Both the position numbers and the translations under genes were made by a program. A model generated the notes under the pieces. The model searched no databases and was not told the DNA's origin. It saw nothing but the letters and a program-made list of their open reading frames with translations. Of a stretch of 64,000 nucleotides of DNA, positions 8,657 through 16,682 are shown one piece after another. The number at the start of each line of letters is the position of its first letter. The stretch's first letter is position 1. Source of the stretch: Niallia sp. NCCP-28 (lineage in GTDB: Bacteria > Bacillota > Bacilli > Bacillales > Cytobacillaceae); assembly GCF_023168165.1 (NCBI RefSeq), contig NZ_BQYJ01000003.1:372001-436000 (forward strand). The letters run 5' to 3'.

Positions 8657-8911
8657 TTAATACAATTCGCTGTCCTCTTCATACATTTGATTGTATGCTG
8701 TTTGGGCAGCTTGTTCCGTTTGGAAAAGAGCATCATCATCTTCAATTGTATGGAAAGTTTCGTTTAAAAATAAAGCTAAAGCATTTGGGTTTTTTGGGTG
8801 CTGAACAATTTCTGCTGGTTTAATATTGGCAACAGTTGGTGTATGAGGATTATGATAGATGACAAATACTTCATCCCCTATATTTGCATTTTTTGGATTA
8901 ATTGTTTCCAT
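8657..8911 (-). CDS. splA: SplA-like small regulator
   Basis: An 84-residue acidic protein matching the SplA family as I know it: GDEVFVIYHNPHTPTVANI, then ALFLNETFHTIEDDDALF. In B. subtilis SplA controls the operon for spore photoproduct lyase (SplB). Here no splB gene is next to it. The upstream partner on the same strand is a 50-codon gene at 8926-9078, with a 14-bp gap, so the two are probably one transcript. The start at 8909-8911 has a GGCGGGG ribosome binding site. The family assignment rests on remembered similarity and should be checked by profile search. Confidence 0.75.
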   Translation of the reverse strand: METINPKNANIGDEVFVIYHNPHTPTVANIKPAEIVQHPKNPNALALFLNETFHTIEDDDALFQTEQAAQTAYNQMYEEDSELY

Positions 8912-8925
8912 GTGTACCCCGCCTT

Positions 8926-9078
8926 TTATAAATTTTCTTGCTGCTGGCCAATTTCTTTTTCTGCTAAAATGTTGTTGGCAGCTTCTGTTCTTGCTAATTC
9001 ATCAATTGATTCTCCTCGAATGCCACGATGAAGTGATTTTGTTTTCTGATTGAATGATCCAGCTTCTTTCTTTTTCAA
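8926..9078 (-). CDS. small polar protein, 50 aa, upstream of splA
   Basis: A 50-codon gene starting at TTG 9078 behind an AAAGGAGTG ribosome binding site seven bases away. It begins MKKKEAGSFNQ, contains LHRGIRGES.DELARTEAANNILAEKE and ends with Gln-rich residues. It is hydrophilic, with no Cys and no membrane segment. The composition is like small acid-soluble or other minor spore proteins, but I recognise no named Ssp family. It lies 14 bp upstream of splA on the same strand, so it is probably the first gene of that operon. Confidence 0.65.
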   Translation of the reverse strand: MKKKEAGSFNQKTKSLHRGIRGESIDELARTEAANNILAEKEIGQQQENL

Positions 9079-9403
9079 GTTTTTCACTCCTTTCTAACAG
9101 TGTTCTCTATAAAAACGAAATTATTATGGGAAAAAGTGGAGATGAAAAGAGGAAGGCGGATAAAAGAAGAAATAGCAAAAAAAATATACTGCAATGTTTA
9201 ACAGCAAAAACATCATTTAAAAAAGACAAGCACATGATAAAAAATAAAGATGAATAACCCATATAAAAGCAGAAAACACTATACTTAAAGGAATCTTTGA
9301 TAAAAAATCCTTTTCTCCATATTACCTTTCCATTACAATCATAGTTGAAACATATTTTTATACGATACATAATGCATTATTTTGGGATATAGGAGGAGAA
9401 ATA

Positions 9404-11533
9404 TTGTATAACTCCATTTTGTTTATTGTAAGCATTCTTTTATTATTTGTAGCATGCTACACATCTTTTGATTTATTTAAATTAGTAAGAAGTGGGGAAA
9501 AAAACAGCCGCTTTCTATTTTTAGCAAGCACCTTTTCAATGGGATTTGGCTTTTGGATTATGAGTTTTCTTGGGATGATGGTCAATAATATTTATGCCAC
9601 AGCATCTTATGAAGTGCCGATAACGGTTTTATCCATACTGATTGGCATTTGCTTTAGCGGGATGGCCTTTTATGCTTTGCTTGATAAAGAACATAATAAA
9701 CATAGAATTTATGTTGCCGCATTTTTCTTTACATTATCGATGTTGTCTGTATTTATAATAGGGCTTTATTCGATTGGAAGTTCGATTCGCTATAACCTTC
9801 TGGCGTTAATAATCAGTTTTTTATTGCTGTTTATAGGATTTTCCTATTCTATTTGGCGCTCTTTTTATCAGACAAAATCAGAGAGGATGCCTGCCAAATG
9901 GATAAGCGCTTTTTGCTGTGCAGTTATGACGATTGCAACGATTATAAGTCAACTATTATTAATCAGCCATACTACACCGATTGGCTGGGACAATAGTTCT
10001 TCTGCTTATTATAATAGCTTTATTGTGTATACGGTTTTATTTATTTCCATTTTAATTTTAGGAGGATTAATTGGAACAAGTTCACTGATTACAGAGACAC
10101 TATCCGTAGGAGATATAAATGTAAGAGATATGCAGCAGGCGCTTGATGAATCCTCTATTGTTGTTTTTACTGACAATAACGGAATTATTACATATGTAAA
10201 TGATAAGTTTCTTGAAGTTTCTAAGTATAATAGAGAGGAGTTAATAGGGCAGACACACCGCATTGTTAATTCTGGCCATCATCCTCCTGAGTTTTTTAAA
10301 CGATTATGGAAAACGATTGGAAAAGGCGATATATGGAAAGGGGAAATTCTTAATAAGGCGAAGGATGGCTCCCTTTATTGGGTTGATACAGTAATTGTTC
10401 CTTTTTTAAATAAAAAGGGAATTCCTTATCAATACGTGTCGATTCGTCGGGATATTACGGAGCAAAAAAATCTGCAGCTTCAATTAGAAGAAAAGATACA
10501 AGAAGTTATTGATATCAAATTTGCCCTTGATCAGTCCAGTATTATTGCATTTACGGATAAAAGAGGAAAAATTACAAGCGTAAATGAAAAGTTTTGTTTT
10601 ATATCTGGATATACACGAGAAGAACTCATTGGAAAAGATCATCGCATTGTTAACTCTAGTTATCATTCCAAAGAATTTTTTCAGCATTTATGGAAAACTA
10701 TTGCAAATGGAGAAGTATGGAAAGGTGAAATACGCAATAAAGCAAAAGACGGCACATTTTATTGGGTTGATACGACAATTATTCCTTTTATTGATAAAAA
10801 TAATCAAGTTTATCAATATTTAGCAATCCGCAATGATATTACTGAAAAGAAAAAAACAGAGGAAATTCTTCATCGACAAGATAAGCTTGCAGCAGTCGGA
10901 CAGCTTGCGGCAGGAGTGGCTCATGAAATCCGCAACCCGCTAACTTCTATTAAAGGATATGCGGAATTTCTAAGCTTAGATGAAAAGGACCTATCTAGAC
11001 AGGAACTTTTCGATATTATTTTAGATGAAATTGAGCGGGTAAACTCCATCGTAGAAGAATTTATGCTGTTATCTAAACCGACGATTGCATCTTTAGAGAA
11101 AAAAGAGCTTATTCCTATTATTGAAAATGTTTTATCTGTGCTTGATTACCAGATTCGCAAAAGCAAATGCAAAGTAGAATTAACGTTTAGTGAAAGGCAT
11201 ATAGAGATAGAATGTGATGAAAATAAATTAAAACAAGTTTTCTTAAATTTTATCAAAAATGCGATAGAAGCGATTGGATCAGGTGGAACAATTCGAATTG
11301 ATGTCAAGAAGGAAGAAGAAATAAAAATTACTATTCAAGATACTGGCGTTGGAATGGATAAAGAGCAGGTGAAAAAATTAGGAGAGCCCTTTTTTACAAC
11401 AAAAAAAGCTGGGAATGGCTTAGGGCTAATGGTAAGTTTTAAAATTATTGAGAATCTAAATGGCAAAGTATATATTGAAAGCGAACCAAATAAAGGAACT
11501 ACGTTTCATCTTAGCTTCCCAGCTGTCGGCTAA
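9404..11533 (+). CDS. membrane sensor histidine kinase with two PAS domains
   Basis: A 709-residue orphan sensor kinase. The N-terminal 225 residues carry about seven hydrophobic segments. Spacing such as YTSFDLF, MGFGFWIMSFLGM recalls MHYT sensor domains, but the diagnostic Met-His-Tyr-Thr is not conserved. Two PAS/PAC domains (about 242-350 and 365-475) are strikingly alike, sharing HRIVNS, LWKTI, WKGEI.NKAKDG and the DIT end, which implies duplication. HisKA has the phospho-acceptor His507 in VAHEIRNPLTS. HATPase_c shows N-box NFIKNAIEAI, G1 DTGVGM and G2 GNGLGL. TTG 9404 follows AGGAGGA. No response regulator is adjacent, as with Bacillus sporulation phosphorelay kinases of the KinA-KinE type. 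Confidence 0.88.
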   Translation: MYNSILFIVSILLLFVACYTSFDLFKLVRSGEKNSRFLFLASTFSMGFGFWIMSFLGMMVNNIYATASYEVPITVLSILIGICFSGMAFYALLDKEHNKHRIYVAAFFFTLSMLSVFIIGLYSIGSSIRYNLLALIISFLLLFIGFSYSIWRSFYQTKSERMPAKWISAFCCAVMTIATIISQLLLISHTTPIGWDNSSSAYYNSFIVYTVLFISILILGGLIGTSSLITETLSVGDINVRDMQQALDESSIVVFTDNNGIITYVNDKFLEVSKYNREELIGQTHRIVNSGHHPPEFFKRLWKTIGKGDIWKGEILNKAKDGSLYWVDTVIVPFLNKKGIPYQYVSIRRDITEQKNLQLQLEEKIQEVIDIKFALDQSSIIAFTDKRGKITSVNEKFCFISGYTREELIGKDHRIVNSSYHSKEFFQHLWKTIANGEVWKGEIRNKAKDGTFYWVDTTIIPFIDKNNQVYQYLAIRNDITEKKKTEEILHRQDKLAAVGQLAAGVAHEIRNPLTSIKGYAEFLSLDEKDLSRQELFDIILDEIERVNSIVEEFMLLSKPTIASLEKKELIPIIENVLSVLDYQIRKSKCKVELTFSERHIEIECDENKLKQVFLNFIKNAIEAIGSGGTIRIDVKKEEEIKITIQDTGVGMDKEQVKKLGEPFFTTKKAGNGLGLMVSFKIIENLNGKVYIESEPNKGTTFHLSFPAVG

Positions 11534-11685
11534 TAATGAATTCGATAAATGGGAGTGGTTGTTATTCTAACAATCAGACTTCTGTTTATGATCGTTTCGT
11601 TGCATTAGTAAATGCTGTTTGCATTGGGTAAGGGGCGTTGATATAACAGGGGATTATATTGTATTTCTATTGTTTTATAAAAAAC
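11534..11685. other. non-coding tail with small hairpin
   Basis: No gene is visible. A perfect short hairpin (TTGTTA / TAACAA) sits near 11559-11573 without a T-run. The stretch leads to the terminator at 11686. Confidence 0.35.
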
Positions 11686-11720
11686 AGAACTCGCCAGCTC
11701 ATAGTGGCGAGTTCTTTTCT
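11686..11720 (+). terminator. Rho-independent terminator
   Basis: AGAACTCGCCA (11686-11696) pairs with TGGCGAGTTCT (11705-11715), followed by TTTCT. It lies 150 bp past the sensor kinase stop and is its probable terminator. Confidence 0.75.
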
Positions 11721-12248
11721 TTAAATTTAAAGGCAAAATAATGAAAGATGATGATAGCAATTAATATTCCAATCATAAGTGCTGCACCCTTTGTTTGTTT
11801 TTTGTTATAATTCAATATCTATAATAAAAAGAGCAATATAACAATCTTAAAACTTTTTCGATTTTAAAAGACTCATTGTTGCTTCCCAGAAGATTTTTCT
11901 GTTTCAACAAGCACTTAATCAGAAATTAAGTTGGAGTCATCGTAAGTGGATAAAAAATAATAGCAGCAATTAGTCTGTTTGGGTAATTTTTCTTATTAAT
12001 GCTTAGAGGTTTCAAGTCTCTACTATTATTATAGATATTTACAAATTCAAAAATAAATACTAAAACAGTCATAATGTTATAATTGAAACAATCGATATAT
12101 TTATTTATTTAGCATTAAAAGAAAATCAGTGATTTTATATTGACTCCTTATTTGACCGTACACTAGGATTAGCTGGTGTTGTCTAAAGAGATTAATGTTT
12201 TGATTATTTTAGAAAGAAAATTTATTTTTGATCAAAAGGATAGTTTAG
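11721..12248. other. AT-rich intergenic region, no gene seen
   Basis: No reading frame with a ribosome binding site, no recognised RNA family and no member of the local repeat families is visible in this stretch upstream of the wall-protein promoter region. Confidence 0.35.
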
Positions 12249-12298
12249 TGTAATGTATTGTAACAGACTGTAACATGCTGTAATGTTCTGTTACAGAA
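12249..12298 (+). promoter_or_regulatory. five tandem TGTWA half-sites in 10-bp phase (WalR-like)
   Basis: TGTAAT, TGTAAC, TGTAAC, TGTAAT and TGTTAC begin at 12249, 12259, 12269, 12279 and 12289, exactly 10 bp apart. B. subtilis WalR binds two TGTWAH half-sites separated by five bases (11-bp period) and controls wall hydrolases including yocH. The array lies about 90-140 bp upstream of a YocH-type gene, so WalR is the natural candidate. The 10-bp period and five copies are unusual. Confidence 0.65.
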
Positions 12299-12388
12299 TT
12301 AATACGTCCTTGTTCTTTTTATGAGCAGATTTCATGTTATGATTATACCCGTTAGCTTCGTTAGGCTAGTCAAGGAGGTATAAGGAAT

Positions 12389-13165
12389 ATGAAAAAAATC
12401 TTATCATTTATTGTCTGTGCAACGATTGCAACAACAGTAGGGACTCGGGCGCATGCAGAAGAAGTCACTGTTAAAGAAGGAGATACACTTTGGCAAATTT
12501 CCAAAGAATACAATGTATCAGTGGACGATATTAAAACATGGAATGACCTTTCTTCTGATATCATTCAAGTAAATGATACTTTGCAAGTAGCAGAAGAAAA
12601 AACATATAAAGTTGCAGCTGGAGATACTTTATGGTCTATTGCAGAGGCAAATGGTATTTCTGTTATAGAGTTGAAAAACTGGAACAGTCTGCAGTCTGAT
12701 ACGATACATATTGGATCAGAGTTAATTGTTTCAAAAGGAATAAGCAAAAAGGCAGCAGCTAACATAACAAAAACGACAAATAGTCCGAACGCTAACAATG
12801 CTGCAAATTCCCAAAATACAAACAGCAATGCAACCAAAGCAAGCAACACAACTGCTTCTGTGCCGAACGTAAGTGCAAAAGAATTGACGGTAGAAGCAAC
12901 CGCTTATACAGCGAAATGTAATGGCTGTTCCGGTATTACAGCAACTGGAATCAACTTAAAAGATAATCCAAATAAAAAAGTAATTGCAGTTGACCCTTCT
13001 GTTATTCCATTAGGTTCAGAAGTTTATGTAGAAGGATATGGAAGAGCTGTCGCAGGAGATACTGGAGGCGCTATTAAAGGGAACAAAATTGATTTACATG
13101 TTCCAACTACAGAGCAGGCATTAGACTGGGGAAGACAAACAGTCAAAGTGAAAATCTTAGATTAA
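12389..13165 (+). CDS. yocH: YocH-type LysM/3D-domain cell wall protein
   Basis: A 258-residue secreted protein. The signal peptide ends at AHA (residue 23). LysM repeats at about 25-69 and 72-117 (VKEGDTLWQIS..., VAAGDTLWSIA...) bind peptidoglycan. A Ser/Thr/Asn/Ala-rich linker (about 120-160) is followed by a C-terminal 3D domain (AYTAKCNGCSG, then AGDTGGAIKGNKIDLHV), the fold of lytic transglycosylases of the MltA/Rpf type, with the conserved Asp residues. It is a muropeptide-releasing autolysin by family. ATG 12389 follows AAGGAGG. The upstream TGTWA array points to WalKR control. The next genes are on the other strand, so it is monocistronic. Confidence 0.9.
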   Translation: MKKILSFIVCATIATTVGTRAHAEEVTVKEGDTLWQISKEYNVSVDDIKTWNDLSSDIIQVNDTLQVAEEKTYKVAAGDTLWSIAEANGISVIELKNWNSLQSDTIHIGSELIVSKGISKKAAANITKTTNSPNANNAANSQNTNSNATKASNTTASVPNVSAKELTVEATAYTAKCNGCSGITATGINLKDNPNKKVIAVDPSVIPLGSEVYVEGYGRAVAGDTGGAIKGNKIDLHVPTTEQALDWGRQTVKVKILD

Positions 13166-13173
13166 TAGGAAGA

Positions 13174-13222
13174 AAAGCTGACGATCAAGCAGTAAAGAAC
13201 TGCTTGATTGTCAGCTTTTTTT
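13174..13222 (+). terminator. Rho-independent terminator after yocH
   Basis: A stem of about 18 bp with one mismatch (about 13174-13191 with 13201-13218) has a nine-base loop and ends in a run of T. Confidence 0.85.
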
Positions 13223-13243
13223 GTTAAATAGTTATTAACAATA

Positions 13244-13960
13244 TTAGTCGATGTCTTTTTTCTCTTTCTGCAGGAAAAAATGTTGAATAGGTTTTGTTAA
13301 TTTATTCATATTTGTTTCAATATGTTCTGTAATAACATGCACTCGTTCAAAAATAATCGATTTTAACATGTCTAATTGATGGGTAATTTTACTAAAATAA
13401 GCTTCTTGCTTCTCCATTTTTTCAATAAGTGTTTGATGAAATACTTCTTGAAGGTCAAGCTTTTCAGCTACCTGACTATATAATTCTTCTGTTTTGTCTA
13501 CTTTTTCTTTTACTTCCATATTCACTTCTGAATAATCCTTGATTTGACTAGAAAGAGAGGTAATTGCTTGTTCTTGAAAAGCAATTTGTTCTAAAATAGT
13601 GTTATTTATCAGCTCTTCTTTATCCAATGTATCGCTATTTTTTTGAATTAATGTTTGTACAGATAACAGCTCGCTGTGAATAGCCTCTGTTGCTAGACGA
13701 TGTTCTTTGGCACTAGATAACAGCTCAAGAGCAGCCGTTTCTTGATGATTGATTCTTAGGTTTGTTTCTTTTGTTGCACTATCCATTTTGTGTTCTAGCT
13801 GCTCCAGCAGCAAAGCTATGTTGTTAGCTGTTTCCATTTGTTTTTCTAAATGGGATTGCCAATAGTTTTGATGATAAAGTTTTTGGTTAGTTGCTGCTAA
13901 TTTGCTGTTTTTTCCTTGAAAAATCTTCGGATCTTCCTTAGAATCGCTAAAATAAGGCAT
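13244..13960 (-). CDS. coiled-coil protein of unknown function
   Basis: A 238-residue hydrophilic protein, almost wholly helical. Heptad-like Leu/Ile spacing with many Glu, Lys and Gln runs from about residue 35 to the end. It has no signal peptide, transmembrane helix, Cys or enzymatic motif. The N-terminus MPYFSDSKEDPKIFQGKN is polar. The start at 13960 follows a GGAGG-type ribosome binding site. I do not recognise the family. Such proteins are often structural or bind membranes or partners in spores. It is transcribed alone, converging on yocH. Confidence 0.7.
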   Translation of the reverse strand: MPYFSDSKEDPKIFQGKNSKLAATNQKLYHQNYWQSHLEKQMETANNIALLLEQLEHKMDSATKETNLRINHQETAALELLSSAKEHRLATEAIHSELLSVQTLIQKNSDTLDKEELINNTILEQIAFQEQAITSLSSQIKDYSEVNMEVKEKVDKTEELYSQVAEKLDLQEVFHQTLIEKMEKQEAYFSKITHQLDMLKSIIFERVHVITEHIETNMNKLTKPIQHFFLQKEKKDID

Positions 13961-14098
13961 TTGTCTCCTCCTTTTTTTGGTATTTCCCTCTTTATTAACA
14001 GGTAAATTAAGCCCCGCAAGTAGAAGTTTCTTTTTATTGTATGAATAGATTTAGAAAAAGGGGAACATGGAAGAATGGAGGGGTTTAGCATAAAGAAA

Positions 14099-14137
14099 AA
14101 AAAAGTAATGTACAGATAATTGCACATTACTTTTTTG
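14099..14137 (-). terminator. terminator of the HTH gene
   Basis: AAAAAGTAATGT and ACATTACTTTTT form a stem over 14099-14111 and 14124-14136. On the minus strand it follows the HTH stop codon by a few bases and ends in T's. Confidence 0.7.
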
Positions 14138-14144
14138 CTTATTT

Positions 14145-14381
14145 TTATATAAAAGGGGGAATTCCTTTGCTGATTTCTGAAACGATTGTTGTAATGGATT
14201 GGATGTCTTGATCATCTAAATTAAAGGCGTTTTTCACTTTATTTTCTAAATCTTTACTTACATTTCGTTTTCCGACTTCCACGAGTGCAATAAGTGCAAA
14301 GCTGCAATTTACAAGCTTTGCGAAGTCTCTTTGTGTCATCTCATAATTTTTCCTAATAAATTTAATGATCTCTTTATTCAT
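14145..14381 (-). CDS. XRE-type helix-turn-helix regulator, 78 aa
   Basis: A 78-residue protein whose first 60 residues fit a Cro/CI HTH (MTQRDFAKLVNCSFALIALVEVGKRNVS). The helix 2-turn-helix 3 spacing is normal. The short C-terminal tail could dimerise, and there is no ligand or protease domain. The start at 14381 follows GAGGTGA. No toxin partner or phage gene is nearby, so the target is unknown. Confidence 0.75.
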   Translation of the reverse strand: MNKEIIKFIRKNYEMTQRDFAKLVNCSFALIALVEVGKRNVSKDLENKVKNAFNLDDQDIQSITTIVSEISKGIPPFI

Positions 14382-14456
14382 TTATTCACCTCATTCCACT
14401 TGCTTTATATTCGTTTAATTAATGAGTGCCTTTATTTTAAACCTACTTATCATGCA

Positions 14457-14536
14457 TTAACGGGCTTTTGACCCTCAAGCTCGAAGATGATAAGAGGAGA
14501 CGAGAAAAACCCCCTCTGATTGAAGTTTCACTTTAT
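14457..14536 (+). repeat. dispersed repeat family 1, short copy A
   Basis: It begins TTAACGGGCTTTTGACC and ends CTGATTGAAGTTTCACTTTAT, matching the ends of the longer copy at 47208-47352 while lacking much of the middle. Other copies are at 17560, 29948 and 51865. It carries no coding frame. Confidence 0.75.
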
Positions 14537-14920
14537 AAACAGTGTTTTTTTGTTGTTGAAAATATGTAAAGAAGCAGTCGTAATGGCCGCAAAGTAAACA
14601 ATGGGAGAACGTTTTATAGGATAAATGCATTTTATTAAATCTGAGATATATACATCATAAAAAAAGATGGCTAATTATTCAATAAAAATCTAATATCATA
14701 TAAAAATTTTAAAATATATAAATAGTAAGTTTTTTTGAAATTAAGTTTTTACTTACATAATTAATACTATTTTGCTGCAAAAAACGAAAAAAAAGTAATG
14801 AATTACTTAATAAGTATAAACAATTGTTTATTTTTTGTATATATTGGCTAATTTATGCTGATTTTATTGGCTAATTAATATAATGACATTAGTAATCATC
14901 CGATATATTATTTTTGTAAC
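14537..14920. other. AT-rich spacer upstream of the purine operon
   Basis: No gene or RNA family is recognised. The composition is extremely AT-rich. No convincing PucR-type site (core TTGGTTAA) was found, only a partial TTGTTAA at 14926. Confidence 0.35.
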
Positions 14921-14925
14921 AGAGG

Positions 14926-14955
14926 TTGTTAAGTTTTATCACATGCATTTATAAT
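14926..14955 (+). promoter_or_regulatory. sigma-A type promoter of the purine operon
   Basis: TTGTTA (14926-14931) and a consensus TATAAT (14950-14955) are separated by 18 bp. The transcript would carry a leader of about 85 bases before pucA. The -35 lies within a sequence resembling half of a PucR-type element. Confidence 0.6.
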
Positions 14956-15049
14956 ATACTATATTATCTTTTTTATATTAAATTTTTTGAATTTTAAGTA
15001 TATATAAAGGAGGCTATGTTAAAAAACGAAATAATGGGAGGTTTTTTGT

Positions 15050-16060
15050 ATGTCCTCGGATAGTTACTCCGTTATTCGATCTATTGTAAATAGTGCAGCA
15101 AAAAAATTTCTGGCAACGATTATTCAAGTAGAAGGGTCCGCTTACCGAAAAGAAGGCACAATGATGCTTTTTACAGAAAAAGGAGAAAAAATTGGCCTTT
15201 TAAGTGGTGGGTGTGTAGAACAGGATGTACTAGCGAGAATAGAAATGAATAAGGAAGTCAGTCATGTTATATACGACATGCGTTCAGAAGATGATTTATC
15301 TTGGGGGCAAGGAGTCGGCTGTGATGGCAGCATTCAACTTTTAATAGAACCTATTACTCCTGTATTGCAGCAAAACTATTCTAAAGTAAAAAAACTATTA
15401 GATAAAGGAATAGGCGTCAGCCATTTTAAAGTGCTTGATTCGGATTTTAAAGTTGTTCATTCTTTTTTTATTAGTGAGGCAGGGGGGAGATTTGGGGAGA
15501 TACCAGAGTATCCAATAGAGAAATCACACTATAAAAATAAGACATTGGCAAAAAACTCTTCTGGCAATGGCTATGTTTTTCGAAATGATTATAGCGCTCC
15601 TCCTCGCCTTGTTATTTATGGAGCGGGACCAGATGTTTTGCCAGTTGTCCGCTATGCTAAAGGGATAGGATTTCATATCATCTTAGCTGATTGGAGAGAA
15701 GGATTATGCAATAGAAAAAAATTTCCCTTAGCGGATGAATTTATTGTGGCAAACCCAAAAGAAGCGATGGAGAAAATACAGCTTTCTGCAAAGGACTTTG
15801 TGTTAATCATGACACATAATTTTATGAAAGATAAGGATCTAATCGATTATTTGCTTTTTAAAGAGGTTGCATTTGTTGGATTATTAGGCTCAAGGAAACG
15901 AGGAGAGCGCTTGATGGGGGCAAATGCTCGCCCAAGATGGTTCCATTATCCTGTTGGTTTATCGATAGGGGCAGAGGGGCCCGATGAAATTGCTGTTAGC
16001 ATTATAGCCCAGTTGATTTTGGTGAAAAACAAGGTGAGCGAGAAGGAAAAAGCACGATGA
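15050..16060 (+). CDS. pucA: XdhC-type xanthine dehydrogenase maturation protein PucA
   Basis: A 336-residue XdhC/CoxI family chaperone that helps insert sulfurated molybdenum cofactor into xanthine dehydrogenase. The N-terminal XdhC domain has EGSAYRKEG, LSGGCVEQDV and the Cys-containing GVGCDGSIQLLIEP. The C-terminal Rossmann-like domain has VIYGAGPDVLPV and HNFMKDKDLI...GLLGSRKR. The length agrees with B. subtilis PucA (about 330). ATG 15050 follows GGGAGG. The stop overlaps the start of pucB (ATGA), so translation is coupled. It is the first gene of an eight-gene purine operon. Confidence 0.92.
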   Translation: MSSDSYSVIRSIVNSAAKKFLATIIQVEGSAYRKEGTMMLFTEKGEKIGLLSGGCVEQDVLARIEMNKEVSHVIYDMRSEDDLSWGQGVGCDGSIQLLIEPITPVLQQNYSKVKKLLDKGIGVSHFKVLDSDFKVVHSFFISEAGGRFGEIPEYPIEKSHYKNKTLAKNSSGNGYVFRNDYSAPPRLVIYGAGPDVLPVVRYAKGIGFHIILADWREGLCNRKKFPLADEFIVANPKEAMEKIQLSAKDFVLIMTHNFMKDKDLIDYLLFKEVAFVGLLGSRKRGERLMGANARPRWFHYPVGLSIGAEGPDEIAVSIIAQLILVKNKVSEKEKAR

Positions 16061-16662
16061 TTGCCATTTATTTAGCGGCAGGACAAAGCAGAAGAATGGG
16101 AACCAAAAAACTTTCCTTGCCATTTAGGGAGGGGAAAACAATTGGGAGCATTGGATTATATGCATTGCTGCAAACAGAAATTGCCTATATTTTTGTTATT
16201 GTGCATCCAGCAGATGATTTATTGTGGATGGATGAAACTTTAAAAAAAGAACTAGAAGGCAGAGGAGAAATAATCATTTGTCCCGATAGTGAAAAAGGCC
16301 AAGGATTTTCCTTGCGATGCGGGGTTTTACAAGCAATAAACAAACAGGCAGAACAGATTATAGTATGCCTTGCTGATCAGCCTTTTATGACCGCAGAATT
16401 AATTGCTGAGCTGATGACAGAAAAGATGACGCCAGCCGACGATTATATTGCATGCAGTCATAAAACAATCATACAGCCGCCTATTATATTTTCTCAAAAA
16501 TGTTTTTCTGCTCTATTGCAAATGAACGGAGACTACGGGGCGAAAAAAATAATTGCAAATGGGACGCTGAAAGGAAAAAAATTTGAATGGTTAGAGGAAT
16601 TGGCATTTATGGATATTGATACACCCGCAGATTATCAGAAACTTCTCTATTTGCAAAAATAA
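16057..16662 (+). CDS. pucB: MobA-like molybdenum cofactor nucleotidyltransferase PucB
   Basis: A 201-residue NTP-transferase-like protein. The nucleotide-binding start IYLAAGQSRRMGTKK is the MobA/MocA signature, and LADQPFM is the metal-binding Asp motif. By family it attaches CMP (or GMP) to molybdopterin, making the dinucleotide cofactor for xanthine dehydrogenase. Its start codon overlaps the pucA stop by four bases. Its place between the chaperone and the enzyme subunits matches the B. subtilis puc locus. Confidence 0.9.
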   Translation: MIAIYLAAGQSRRMGTKKLSLPFREGKTIGSIGLYALLQTEIAYIFVIVHPADDLLWMDETLKKELEGRGEIIICPDSEKGQGFSLRCGVLQAINKQAEQIIVCLADQPFMTAELIAELMTEKMTPADDYIACSHKTIIQPPIIFSQKCFSALLQMNGDYGAKKIIANGTLKGKKFEWLEELAFMDIDTPADYQKLLYLQK

Positions 16663-16682
16663 ATAAAAGGATGGTGAGGGAA

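Noticed and set aside
9054-9257. 67-codon frame with a lysine-rich C-terminal half
   Set aside because: No Shine-Dalgarno before ATG 9129 or 9054, and it overlaps the promoter side of the splA unit.
12310-12343. TTGTTC ... TATGAT promoter before yocH
   Set aside because: Spacing of 22 bp is outside the sigma-A range; the promoter must overlap, but I cannot place it.
15016-15063. 15-codon upstream frame overlapping the pucA start
   Set aside because: AAAGGAGG is present but only two bases from ATG 15016, too close for normal initiation; more likely chance.
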